A model generated the notes under the pieces. The model worked only from the letters and a program-made list of their open reading frames with translations, had not been told where the DNA came from and searched no databases. A DNA stretch of 64,000 bases from Halapricum hydrolyticum (GTDB taxonomy: Archaea > Halobacteriota > Halobacteria > Halobacteriales > Haloarculaceae), in assembly GCF_025517535.1 (NCBI RefSeq), contig NZ_JAOPKC010000001.1, positions 124,001 through 188,000 on the forward strand, in the 5' to 3' direction. Within the stretch, counting starts at the first letter, position 1. Each line of letters starts with the position of its first letter. Position numbers and translations under genes: made by a program. This document shows positions 1 to 7,495 of the stretch, in pieces.

Positions 1-2209
1 AACTCGACGTGACGAAGAAGGCACCGGCGAGCCGGTCGTGTGTTTCGCCGGCGCGCGTGGCCGCTGTCACCAGGGTCGTCATCATCTCTTCGGTCGTCGC
101 CGTCCGAGAGTCGTCGAGGTTCGTGACTACCAGTGGGTTGCCCATCCGATCCCGGACGACGACGTCGAACGATTCGTTCCCCGGTGTTTCTTCGTCGTCG
201 CCACCGACGGTGACGGTCCCGGCGAACTCCACGCGATCGACCCTCGGGATCGCGTCATAGAGGTTTTCGAGCGCGCTCCGATGGCCAGTATCCCGGATCT
301 CGTAGAGCAGTTTGTGGACGAACCACTCGACGAACCGGTAGTGGATCGTGTCCTCCAGGAACGATTCGTACGGCTCGCCCTCGACTGTGGCCTCCGAGTC
401 GTCGAACTCCGTGTGATATTCCAGCGAGAGGTTCGCGTTGACCGCGTCTGCGTCCGCGCCGCCGCCGTGAGCCGCCGAGAGCGTCGCGTCGCTTTTCGAA
501 CCGTAGCGCACGAACAGGTTCGTTCCCGCGATCGCCTCCCGAGGCGACAGCGACGATCCCGTCGTCGACGGTGGCGTCTCGGCCGCGGCCGACGACCCGC
601 TCGACGCTTCCGCGGCTTCGAGACGGTCTTCGAGCTCGGCGATCTCCTTCCGAAGCCGCTGCACCTCTCCCTGCAGGTCGTCTCGTTCCTGTCGGACTTG
701 CTGGAGCTGTGCCTGCAGGTCGTCCCGTTCGGCCTGCAGTTCCGATCGACTGGCTTCGAGTTCCTCGATTCGCTGTTCGAGATCGTCGATTTCCGCCCTG
801 GCCTCTTCTGGCTCGGGACTCGGCTGCTCGGATCGGCGTCGACTCGACGCCGACTGGCGGGACCCCCTCGTGGGCGTCTCGGCGGGGCGTTCGTATTGCG
901 ATCCGCCTGCCGAGCGGTCGTCGTCGGGCGTCCACGTCCGGTCGGGGTCGACCGACGGGATCGTCCGCCGCTCGAGCGACGCGTCTCCGGAACTGTCCGG
1001 GGCGTTTCCGGCCCGGGTGGCCGAATCGTCGACGTGTTCCGTGACGGCACTCTCGGCGTCGGGCGGTCGACGATCCCGCCGCGGTTCGGCATCGCGTGCC
1101 GACTGTCGTGACTCGCGGGAGCCTGACGGCGTCGAGTCACGCTCGTGTCGCTGGTCGTCACGCGACGTTCGTTCGGACTCGTACTGCTGTCCGTCGCGCG
1201 CTGTTCGTTCGGGCTCGTGTCGCTGGTCGTCGTGTGCTGGCGTCGAGTCACGCTCGTGTCGCTGGTCGTCGTGTGCTGGCGTCGAGTCACGCTCGTGTCG
1301 CTGGTCGTCACGCGACGTTCGCTCGGTCTCGTGTTCGGGCGGATCCGTCGACGCTGGTTCGTCCCCTGGCTCGGTCGCGTCCGTCGGGTGCTCGCCACCA
1401 CGTTGATGCCGCTCGCCCGCCGCCGACTCATTCCGCTCGGCCGTCACCGACTCGCGGTCGCCGCCCTGGTCGGGCACGTCGGTCTCGCCCGTCGTGTCCG
1501 CAGCCCGAGACGGATCGCTCTTGGACTCGACCGATTCGGACGCGTCGTCCGCCGGTTGATCTCCGTCTGTGTCGTCTTCCTCGGACGCCGCGTCCCCGTT
1601 CTCTCCTCCGGCCGCCGCGCCCGTGTCGACTCCCTCGGATGCCGCGCCGGCGTCGTCGCTCGGGGGTTCGGGTTCCGGGATCTCGATCGGATCGATCGCG
1701 ACTGGCCGGACCTTGTAGATCCCGACTTCTTCGTCGGCCCGTTCGAAGGCGTCCTCGCCACTAACTAGTCGTCCACTCTCTCCGAGAAACGCCACGCTCA
1801 TGGACTTGCCTGCCTGATAGACGACGTAGTAGTCGCCGCTGAGGACGTTCTCCGACAGTTCGACGTAGCCGGTGAACCCGCCCTCCGAGAGCTTCCCGTC
1901 GGCCTCGCTCAGCGGCGTCTCTTCGCTGTAGTATTTCGCTCGCACCTCGTCGCTCCGCTCCTGCATCACTGCCAGCAGTGTCAGTGCCGGTGTCGGTGCC
2001 TCGTAGATCGTTCCTGTCGCGTCCTCGAAATCCGCGATCGTTCCATCGAGAACCCCGACGGCCGTACCCTTGACCATGTACAGCGTCGCACGACCTGCCG
2101 TGATCGCACCGGAAAACGACCGGTCGGCGAGCGTCCGGAGCTGCTCGTAGCCGTCGGTGAACGGACGCGACTCCCACTCGTCAACTCGCTCGGCCGCGCG
2201 CGTCGTCAT
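1..2209 (-). CDS. Haloarchaeal DUF7527-like protein with low-complexity repeats and coiled coil (3' end outside window)
   Basis: The reading frame opens at the ATG at 2207-2209 (MTTRAAERVDEWESRPF) and stays open to the window edge, giving about 736 residues without a stop. It has an ordered N-terminal domain of about 180 residues. An extremely polar middle follows, rich in Asp, Arg, Ser and Glu, and it includes 13-residue tandem repeats (DDQRHERDSTPAH). A heptad-like coiled coil lies near residues 455-515 (EIDDLEQRIEELEASR), and an ordered C-terminal domain starts near residue 540. This layout fits haloarchaeal proteins annotated as DUF7527 and sometimes called transcription regulators; that name is from memory. 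The gene is divergent from the cox-cluster gene at 2298, so the two probably share the 88-bp promoter interval. No catalytic motif was seen. Confidence 0.72.
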   Translation of the reverse strand, partial: MTTRAAERVDEWESRPFTDGYEQLRTLADRSFSGAITAGRATLYMVKGTAVGVLDGTIADFEDATGTIYEAPTPALTLLAVMQERSDEVRAKYYSEETPLSEADGKLSEGGFTGYVELSENVLSGDYYVVYQAGKSMSVAFLGESGRLVSGEDAFERADEEVGIYKVRPVAIDPIEIPEPEPPSDDAGAASEGVDTGAAAGGENGDAASEEDDTDGDQPADDASESVESKSDPSRAADTTGETDVPDQGGDRESVTAERNESAAGERHQRGGEHPTDATEPGDEPASTDPPEHETERTSRDDQRHERDSTPAHDDQRHERDSTPAHDDQRHEPERTARDGQQYESERTSRDDQRHERDSTPSGSRESRQSARDAEPRRDRRPPDAESAVTEHVDDSATRAGNAPDSSGDASLERRTIPSVDPDRTWTPDDDRSAGGSQYERPAETPTRGSRQSASSRRRSEQPSPEPEEARAEIDDLEQRIEELEASRSELQAERDDLQAQLQQVRQERDDLQGEVQRLRKEIAELEDRLEAAEASSGSSAAAETPPSTTGSSLSPREAIAGTNLFVRYGSKSDATLSAAHGGGADADAVNANLSLEYHTEFDDSEATVEGEPYESFLEDTIHYRFVEWFVHKLLYEIRDTGHRSALENLYDAIPRVDRVEFAGTVTVGGDDEETPGNESFDVVVRDRMGNPLVVTNLDDSRTATTEEMMTTLVTAATRAGETHDRLAGAFFVTSS
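1128..1330 (-). repeat. 39-bp in-frame tandem repeats inside the DUF7527-like gene
   Basis: About five units of 39 bp occur head to tail. Two units, at roughly 1227-1304, are nearly identical. The period is a multiple of three, so the copies add or remove 13 residues without breaking the frame. The outer units have diverged. Confidence 0.8.
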
Positions 2210-2297
2210 TATCTTGCACAAGTCCCATCTGGGCCAAATAGTTTGCGCCGATCGCCGGGACCGGTGAGCCTTTTCGGCTCGAAGACAAATCACGCCC

Positions 2298-2711
2298 ATG
2301 AGCGAGAAAGCGGGTGTCAGCGACCGCTACCGGATGGCCAGTCCCTGGCCGGTGTTCGTTGCGCTCGGGTTCGCGCTGACCGAACTCGGGCTGGTACTCG
2401 GCGTGTTTCCCGTCGCGGTCGGCGGTGGACTGCTCTTTGGTGCCAGCGTCGCCGGGATCCTGACCGAGGCCGACTACGTCGGCCACCTCTGGCGGACTGC
2501 CGCGTACATCGGCGTCGCGCTCGTGGTCGTCGGCGCGGGCCTGATCGCACTCGGCGGCCAGTTCGGCATCGATCCCGCGGTCGCCGCGGTCGACCGCCCG
2601 AACGCCGCCGGACACCGCCTGCTCAGCCGCGGACTGGCGATCGCGACTGCCGGCGTACTGTTGATCGCGACCGGCGCAGTCGGGCAGTTCGGCCGACACC
2701 CGACAGCTTAG
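2298..2711 (+). CDS. Cox-cluster membrane protein (DUF7541-like)
   Basis: This 137-residue protein has four likely membrane segments, at about residues 17-34, 36-52, 66-88 and 109-128, and a short polar N-terminus. Haloarchaea carry small proteins of this kind upstream of haem-copper oxidase subunit I, where they are labelled cox cluster protein. The position here, 45 bp before a second such protein and about 550 bp before the oxidase gene, supports that reading. A role in assembly or stability of the oxidase is only inferred. Confidence 0.75.
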   Translation: MSEKAGVSDRYRMASPWPVFVALGFALTELGLVLGVFPVAVGGGLLFGASVAGILTEADYVGHLWRTAAYIGVALVVVGAGLIALGGQFGIDPAVAAVDRPNAAGHRLLSRGLAIATAGVLLIATGAVGQFGRHPTA

Positions 2712-2755
2712 CCGGTACCAACAATCTATTTATCTCGCTGGTCCACGTCAAACAT

Positions 2756-3052
2756 ATGACTGGCCGTATCTTCGACCGGGACACGCTGCTCGATCTCACT
2801 GTCAACGTCATCCCGCTGGCTATGCTCGCGTTCTTCCTCGTCGCGTTTCTCGTGTACGCGCCCGGCCCGTTCGCGTTCGATTCGGTGCTTTCGACCGTCC
2901 AGCTCGCGATCGTCTTCACGACGTTCGTCCTACTGGCCGTGCTGACCTACTACGCCGGGAAAGCGATCGCCGGCGCCGAGAAAGCCCAGGGCATCCACGC
3001 CGAGACCGCGACCGTCCAGCCCGACGAGTCGGCCGACCCCGAGACCGAATAG
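2756..3052 (+). CDS. Cox-cluster membrane protein (DUF6684-like)
   Basis: This is a 98-residue protein with two strong membrane segments, at about residues 13-34 and 42-65, and an acidic C-terminal tail. The start at 2756 (MTGRIFDRDTLLDLTVN) is the first ATG after a TATA-like stretch at 2727-2733. It matches the small two-helix proteins found in haloarchaeal oxidase loci and probably belongs with the oxidase. Its exact role is unknown. Confidence 0.78.
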   Translation: MTGRIFDRDTLLDLTVNVIPLAMLAFFLVAFLVYAPGPFAFDSVLSTVQLAIVFTTFVLLAVLTYYAGKAIAGAEKAQGIHAETATVQPDESADPETE

Positions 3053-3168
3053 CCCCCAGAGCGCCCTGCCTTCTCTCGAGCCACCTGCAGAAGTTCTCTG
3101 TCCCTTTTCGCGCATCCGCCGCGTGCCCGGATCGAACGTCACTGGATGAGGGTGGCTTTCTACCCCGG

Positions 3169-3193
3169 ATTACTTAAATAACCCCATATATAG
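3169..3193 (+). promoter_or_regulatory. TATA-like promoter for oxidase subunit I
   Basis: An AT-rich island, ttacttaaataa followed by atatatag, lies in an otherwise GC-rich 203-bp gap. It is 65-85 nt upstream of the oxidase start, so the mRNA would have a leader. The oxidase can therefore be transcribed separately from the two small upstream genes. Confidence 0.55.
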
Positions 3194-3255
3194 TGGGTTA
3201 GTCTTCAAATCAGATCGCCGATTGACCCTAACATTTCTTTACCCCCCGGACCCGA

Positions 3256-5019
3256 ATGGGGGACATGGCAAGCGGACAGATCGCGATCACTGTGCTGATG
3301 GGGCTCCTCCTCGTCGTCGTCGCGGCGCTGCTCACCCGCATCGAGAACTGGCGGTCGTACGCGCCGACGGCGGGTGCGAGCAGCCTCACCGGCGAGGAGA
3401 CCAGCTACGGACACAGCGAGAAACCGGGCGGGATCACCCGCTGGCTCACGACGGTCGATCACAAGGACATCGGGATCCTCTATGGCGCGTTCGCGCTGGT
3501 CGCGTTCGCGGTCGGCGGGATCATGGTCGTCCTGATGCGCACCGAACTGATGTGGGCCGGCGAAGATATCATGTCTGCGTCGTTGTACAACTCTCTGCTG
3601 ACAAGCCACGGGATCACGATGTTGTTCCTGTTTGGGACGCCGATTATCGCGGCGTTCGGGAACTACTTCGTGCCGCTTCTGATTGGAGCCGACGACATGG
3701 CGTTCCCGCGGATCAACGCCATCGCCTTTTGGCTGTTGCCGCCGGGAGCGCTTTTGATCTGGGGCGGCTTTCTCATCCCGGGCATGGAGGCCGCCCAGAC
3801 CTCCTGGACGATGTACACGCCGCTGTCGGCCGAGCAGCCGATGATCGGCGCGGACCTGATGATCCTCGGGTTGCACCTCACGGGCGTCTCGGCGACGATG
3901 GGGGCGATCAACTTCATCGCGACCATCTTCACCGAGCGCGACGAGGAGGTTACCTGGGCCAACCTCGACATCTTCTCCTGGACGATGCTCACCCAGTCCG
4001 GGCTGATACTGTTCGCGTTCCCGCTCCTGGGTAGCGCGCTCGTGATGTTGCTGCTGGATCGCAACGTCGGGACGACCTTCTTCGCGACCGAGGGCGGTGG
4101 CGCGATCCTCTGGCAACACCTGTTCTGGTTCTTCGGCCACCCCGAAGTGTACATCCTCGTGTTACCCCCGATGGGATTGATTAGCTACATCATTCCGCGG
4201 TTCTCGGGCCGGAAGCTGTTCGGGTTCAAGTTCGTCGTCTACTCGACGCTGGCGATCGGCGTACTCTCGTTCGGCGTGTGGGCCCACCACATGTTCTCGA
4301 CGGGGATCGACCCGCGCCTGCAGGTCTCGTTCATGGCGGTCTCTTTAGCGATCGCGATACCGAGCGCCGTCAAGACCTTCAACTGGATCACGACGATGTG
4401 GAACGGCAAGATCAGGTTGACGACGCCGATGCTGTTCTCGATCGGGTTCGTCGCGAACTTCATCATCGGCGGCGTCACCGGCGTGTTCCTGGCGACGATC
4501 CCCGTCGATTACCTGCTGCACGACACCTACTACGTGGTCGGGCACTTCCACTACGTGATCATGGGCGCGATCGCGTTCGCTGTCTTCGCCGGGATCTACT
4601 ACTGGTTCCCCATCTACACCGGCAAGATGTACCAGAAGGCACTGGGCAAGTGGCACTTCTGGCTGACGATGATCGGGACGAACCTGACCTTTTTCGGCAT
4701 GCTGATCCTCGGCTACCTCGGGATGCCACGCCGGTACGCGACCTACAACCTGGTCTCAGTCGGCCCGATTGATCTGTTCACGATCCTTCACCAGTCGGCT
4801 ACCATCGGGGCCTTCATTCTCCTGATCGGCCAGCTCGTCTTCGTCTGGAACGTCGTCTCCTCGTGGCTGTACGGTCGACGCGTCGCTGACGGCGACCCCT
4901 GGGATCTCAAAGACGACGCCCTCTACAGCCGGGAGTTCCGCTGGCACGAACGCCGGATGAACGACGACCTCGTGCTCGCGGACGGCGGGGCATCGGACGA
5001 CGGTTCCGAAGAATCGTAG
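3256..5019 (+). CDS. Haem-copper cytochrome oxidase subunit I
   Basis: This 587-residue integral membrane protein is the catalytic subunit of a proton-pumping terminal oxidase that reduces O2 to water. All metal ligands are visible: the low-spin haem His in TSHGITMLF, the CuB His and cross-linked Tyr in FGHPEVY, the two CuB His in WAHHMFSTG, and the haem pair in VGHFHYVIMG. The Glu in HPEVY marks an A-type D-channel, and Lys in SGRKLFG is placed for the K-channel. The N-terminus has an extra helix before the usual start (WLTTVDHKDIGILYG). ATG codons at 3256 and 3265 are both possible starts. No subunit II or III gene is nearby. Confidence 0.95.
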   Translation: MGDMASGQIAITVLMGLLLVVVAALLTRIENWRSYAPTAGASSLTGEETSYGHSEKPGGITRWLTTVDHKDIGILYGAFALVAFAVGGIMVVLMRTELMWAGEDIMSASLYNSLLTSHGITMLFLFGTPIIAAFGNYFVPLLIGADDMAFPRINAIAFWLLPPGALLIWGGFLIPGMEAAQTSWTMYTPLSAEQPMIGADLMILGLHLTGVSATMGAINFIATIFTERDEEVTWANLDIFSWTMLTQSGLILFAFPLLGSALVMLLLDRNVGTTFFATEGGGAILWQHLFWFFGHPEVYILVLPPMGLISYIIPRFSGRKLFGFKFVVYSTLAIGVLSFGVWAHHMFSTGIDPRLQVSFMAVSLAIAIPSAVKTFNWITTMWNGKIRLTTPMLFSIGFVANFIIGGVTGVFLATIPVDYLLHDTYYVVGHFHYVIMGAIAFAVFAGIYYWFPIYTGKMYQKALGKWHFWLTMIGTNLTFFGMLILGYLGMPRRYATYNLVSVGPIDLFTILHQSATIGAFILLIGQLVFVWNVVSSWLYGRRVADGDPWDLKDDALYSREFRWHERRMNDDLVLADGGASDDGSEES

Positions 5020-5073
5020 CTGTCTGTCCTCTCATACGGGGTTTTTTCCGGTCGACAGCTGTAGACACCGGTC

Positions 5074-6081
5074 ATGTCTGGGCAACAGCCGAGCGATACG
5101 ATGCGCGAGCGGGCCGGGGAGCGCTCGCGGGTGCTCTGGGTGTTGCTGGAGGCCAATCGCTGGCTCGTTACAACGTTCCTCTCGATAGCTCTTTTCGCTT
5201 CGATCGTCGCCGGTGGCGTTCTCGTTCCCGATCCGGGACTTTCGACCGGTGATCCGATCGAGACGCTCTATCAGGCCCTGATTACGTCGACGGTGACAGG
5301 TGTGACGCTCGTGTTGACGCTGAGTCAGCTGGTTCTCTCACAGGAACTCGGGGCAGTCGGCGACCAGCGCGAACGGATGGACGGTGCGATGTCGTTCCGC
5401 CAGGACGTGGCCCAAGTGATCGATACGGGGGTCAGCCCGGCCGAGCCATCGGCGTTTCTTCGGGCACTCGTGACAGGGACACGAGACCGCGCTGCGGCAG
5501 TCGACGACGCGCTCGCGGCGAGTGACCTCGATTCCGACGCCAACGACCGCGTCACATCGTATCTCGACGGGGTGATCGAGAACGCCGATAGCGTGATCAA
5601 TCAACTCGAGGGCGCCACCTTCGGCGAGTTCGATGTCGTCCGGGCGGCACTGAACTACAACTACTCCTGGAAACTCTACGAGGGGCGCTCGATCCACGAG
5701 GACGCTGCACTCCCCGACGCTGCCGTATCGGAACTCGAATCGCTGCTCGATACCCTGGAACTGTTCGGACCTGCCCGTGAACACTTCAAGACGCTGTATT
5801 TCCAGTGGGAGCTATCGAATCTCTCACAGACGCTGTTGTACACCGCTGTCCCGGCGCTTTCGGTTGCGGTCACGTCGTTGCTGTTTCTCGATCCGGCGAC
5901 GTTCGACGGAGCGACCGGTGGCGTCTCACACGCGCTCGTGCTCGTCGCTGCGACGACGACGGTCTCGCTGTTACCGTTCACGATCCTGCTGGCATACATG
6001 CTCCGCATCGTGACGATAACGAAACGGACGCTCTCGATCGGCCCGTTTATCCTCCGTGAGACCGATCGGTCGGCAGAATAG
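5074..6081 (+). CDS. Conserved haloarchaeal membrane protein of unknown function
   Basis: The protein has 335 residues. Two membrane segments lie near the N-terminus (about 29-52 and 66-88), a soluble alpha-helical region of some 140 residues follows, and two segments lie near the C-terminus (about 250-270 and 283-312). The soluble part is acidic and looks helical. I do not recognise a catalytic motif. It follows the oxidase gene by 54 bp on the same strand, but that gap contains a GT-rich stretch that could end transcription, so membership of the oxidase operon is uncertain. Confidence 0.75.
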   Translation: MSGQQPSDTMRERAGERSRVLWVLLEANRWLVTTFLSIALFASIVAGGVLVPDPGLSTGDPIETLYQALITSTVTGVTLVLTLSQLVLSQELGAVGDQRERMDGAMSFRQDVAQVIDTGVSPAEPSAFLRALVTGTRDRAAAVDDALAASDLDSDANDRVTSYLDGVIENADSVINQLEGATFGEFDVVRAALNYNYSWKLYEGRSIHEDAALPDAAVSELESLLDTLELFGPAREHFKTLYFQWELSNLSQTLLYTAVPALSVAVTSLLFLDPATFDGATGGVSHALVLVAATTTVSLLPFTILLAYMLRIVTITKRTLSIGPFILRETDRSAE

Positions 6082-6087
6082 CCGGAT

Positions 6088-6174
6088 CTAGCCGATCACG
6101 AGCGCGAAGCCGGCAGCGAACATCATGATCGCGATCGCCGCCAGCACGAGCAGGAGCAATTCTTTCTCCGACAT
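6088..6174 (-). CDS. 28-residue single-helix membrane microprotein
   Basis: The frame reads from ATG at 6172-6174 to TAG at 6088-6090. It starts MSEKELLLLVLAAIAIMMF and is one uninterrupted hydrophobic helix with a short charged N-terminus. It sits on the opposite strand in the gap between two membrane-protein genes. Its small size makes coding status uncertain, but the amphipathic start and clean helix are unlike a chance frame. Function is unknown; an accessory subunit of the nearby oxidase is one possibility. Confidence 0.55.
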   Translation of the reverse strand: MSEKELLLLVLAAIAIMMFAAGFALVIG

Positions 6175-6233
6175 TGCCCGACGTTATCGCCGGAAGTGAA
6201 AAGCATAATCGCTCCCGGCACGAATCGAGGGTT

Positions 6234-6494
6234 GTGTCACGACGTCTGTCCGGGCGGCGGGTGATCTACATCGTCTACGCCGCCATCGTCTCGATCGCTG
6301 CCCTCATGGGATTCATCCTCGGAACTATCAATCCCGAGGGGATGGACCCGACGTTGTTCTTCGTCGTCGATCTGCCGGCGACGCCGGTCGGGATGGTGAT
6401 CTTCGGCGTCTCGACGATCGGCCTGGGTCTGGGCGCGTTGCTGTTGCTGGTCGCCTACGTCGCGGATCGATACGACGACGCCGAACTCTCCTGA
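6234..6494 (+). CDS. Small two-helix membrane protein (DUF7520-like)
   Basis: A GTG start at 6234 gives 86 residues with two membrane segments, at about 10-30 and 45-72. The frame remains open upstream to an ATG at 6174, but the extra 20 residues are polar and overlap the opposite-strand microprotein, so the GTG is preferred. The pattern GRRVIYIVYAAIVS, then PEGMDPTLFFVVDLPATPVG, resembles small haloarchaeal proteins near oxidase loci. The family name is from memory. Confidence 0.65.
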   Translation: MSRRLSGRRVIYIVYAAIVSIAALMGFILGTINPEGMDPTLFFVVDLPATPVGMVIFGVSTIGLGLGALLLLVAYVADRYDDAELS

Positions 6495-6505
6495 AACGGT
6501 CCTGA

Positions 6506-7342
6506 TCACGCGGAGTCGTCGCCGTCGTCGCCGCCCATTCGTTCGGTCGTCTCGACGAGCGGGTGGCGGGCGTAGTCGACGATCGTGATGTCGTCGATCG
6601 ATTTCAGGTCCTCTTCTTCGGCGGTTTTGGCCATCTCGAGATCGACGCGTTTGTCGACGCTGATGACGTATGCTTCCATCTCCCCGATCCCGAGTTCGTT
6701 GGCTGCGGTCGTCCGGTGGTGGCCGTCGACCAGCAGGAGTTCGCCGTCGTTGTCGACGACAACTAGCGGCTCCGCCAGTCCGCGTTCCAGTTCGTAACTC
6801 CGCCCTTCGAGCTCGTCGGCGTAGACGCGGGTCTGTGTCGGTCGGAGCTCCGACAGCGCGACCTGCCGACGATCCCGGTCCGTCTCGACGCTGTGGACCT
6901 CTTCGATCGTTTCCTGGAGTTCCTCGACTTTGTCCGGCGTCGCGCGCTCGATCTGACTGCGGATGACGTCCGTGTTCGCGATGATCCCGACGAGATCGCC
7001 GGTGTCGTCGACGACGGGCAATCGCTGGATGCCCGATCGCAGGATGACGCGAGCGGCGTCGTCCAGGTTCATGTCCGGGTGAGCGACGAGCAGATCCGTG
7101 CTCATGACCTCGCGGATCTCCGTCTCGTCGTCGGCCAACAGCAGATCGCTCGCGCTGACGAACCCCTCGACGTGGCTGTCGTCGGTGACCGGAAGCCCGC
7201 TGTGGTCGTCGCTGTCGGCGATCCGCCGGGCCACGTCCCCGACTGTCGCCGTCGGTGCGACTGTCGAGACCTCGCGCGTCATGTACTCCTCGACTGTCAG
7301 CGACCCATCGGAACTGGCCATCAACGATACTGACGGCGCCAT
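6506..7342 (-). CDS. CBS-pair protein with C-terminal ParB-like domain
   Basis: The 278-residue protein has two CBS motifs (about residues 15-125), which normally bind adenosyl ligands. A ParB/sulfiredoxin-like domain with the motif LLVDGHHRTTAANELG follows near residues 205-220. A later start at ATG 7321 (MASSDGSLTVEEYM) would remove seven residues and is equally plausible. The architecture suggests a nucleotide-sensing regulatory protein, but the substrate of the ParB-like domain is unknown. It is monocistronic; the repeats at 7376-7428 lie directly upstream of its start. Confidence 0.85.
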   Translation of the reverse strand: MAPSVSLMASSDGSLTVEEYMTREVSTVAPTATVGDVARRIADSDDHSGLPVTDDSHVEGFVSASDLLLADDETEIREVMSTDLLVAHPDMNLDDAARVILRSGIQRLPVVDDTGDLVGIIANTDVIRSQIERATPDKVEELQETIEEVHSVETDRDRRQVALSELRPTQTRVYADELEGRSYELERGLAEPLVVVDNDGELLLVDGHHRTTAANELGIGEMEAYVISVDKRVDLEMAKTAEEEDLKSIDDITIVDYARHPLVETTERMGGDDGDDSA

Positions 7343-7375
7343 GATTGAAAAACCCCACGTCAGACGGACCCGCTG

Positions 7376-7428
7376 TACGTCTGTTCCGTATTATCGTGAC
7401 TGTTATACGTCTGTTCCGTATTATCGTG
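7376..7428. repeat. Paired 23-bp direct repeats upstream of the CBS/ParB-like gene
   Basis: Two identical 23-bp copies, at 7376-7398 and 7406-7428 (tacgtctgttccgtattatc plus gtg), are spaced 30 bp start to start. They lie 34-86 bp upstream of the start at 7342, where a promoter or operator would sit. The interval is much richer in AT than its surroundings. Two binding sites for a dimeric regulator, or TATA-containing promoter repeats, are possible. Confidence 0.75.
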
Positions 7429-7450
7429 GTTGCTGTAGTCAGTACCGGAT

Positions 7451-7467
7451 CGACCGCGGAGCGGTCG
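7451..7467 (-). terminator. Short GC hairpin downstream of the DHH gene
   Basis: The sequence cgaccgc-gga-gcggtcg is a perfect 7-bp stem with a 3-nt loop, 29 bp beyond the stop of the minus-strand DHH gene. No strong T-run follows on the minus strand, so termination is only suggested. Confidence 0.35.
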
Positions 7468-7495
7468 AAGCGGCAAACCGGTACGACAAACCGTA

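Noticed and set aside
1128..1330. CRISPR-like tandem repeats
   Set aside because: The units are adjacent with no spacers, are multiples of three and are in frame with the protein.
127..1431. 434-residue frame on the minus strand and several plus-strand frames over the first 2 kb
   Set aside because: They are shadows of the DUF7527-like gene. They are Arg/Ser/Thr-rich, unlike acidic haloarchaeal proteins, and the true frame runs off the window edge.
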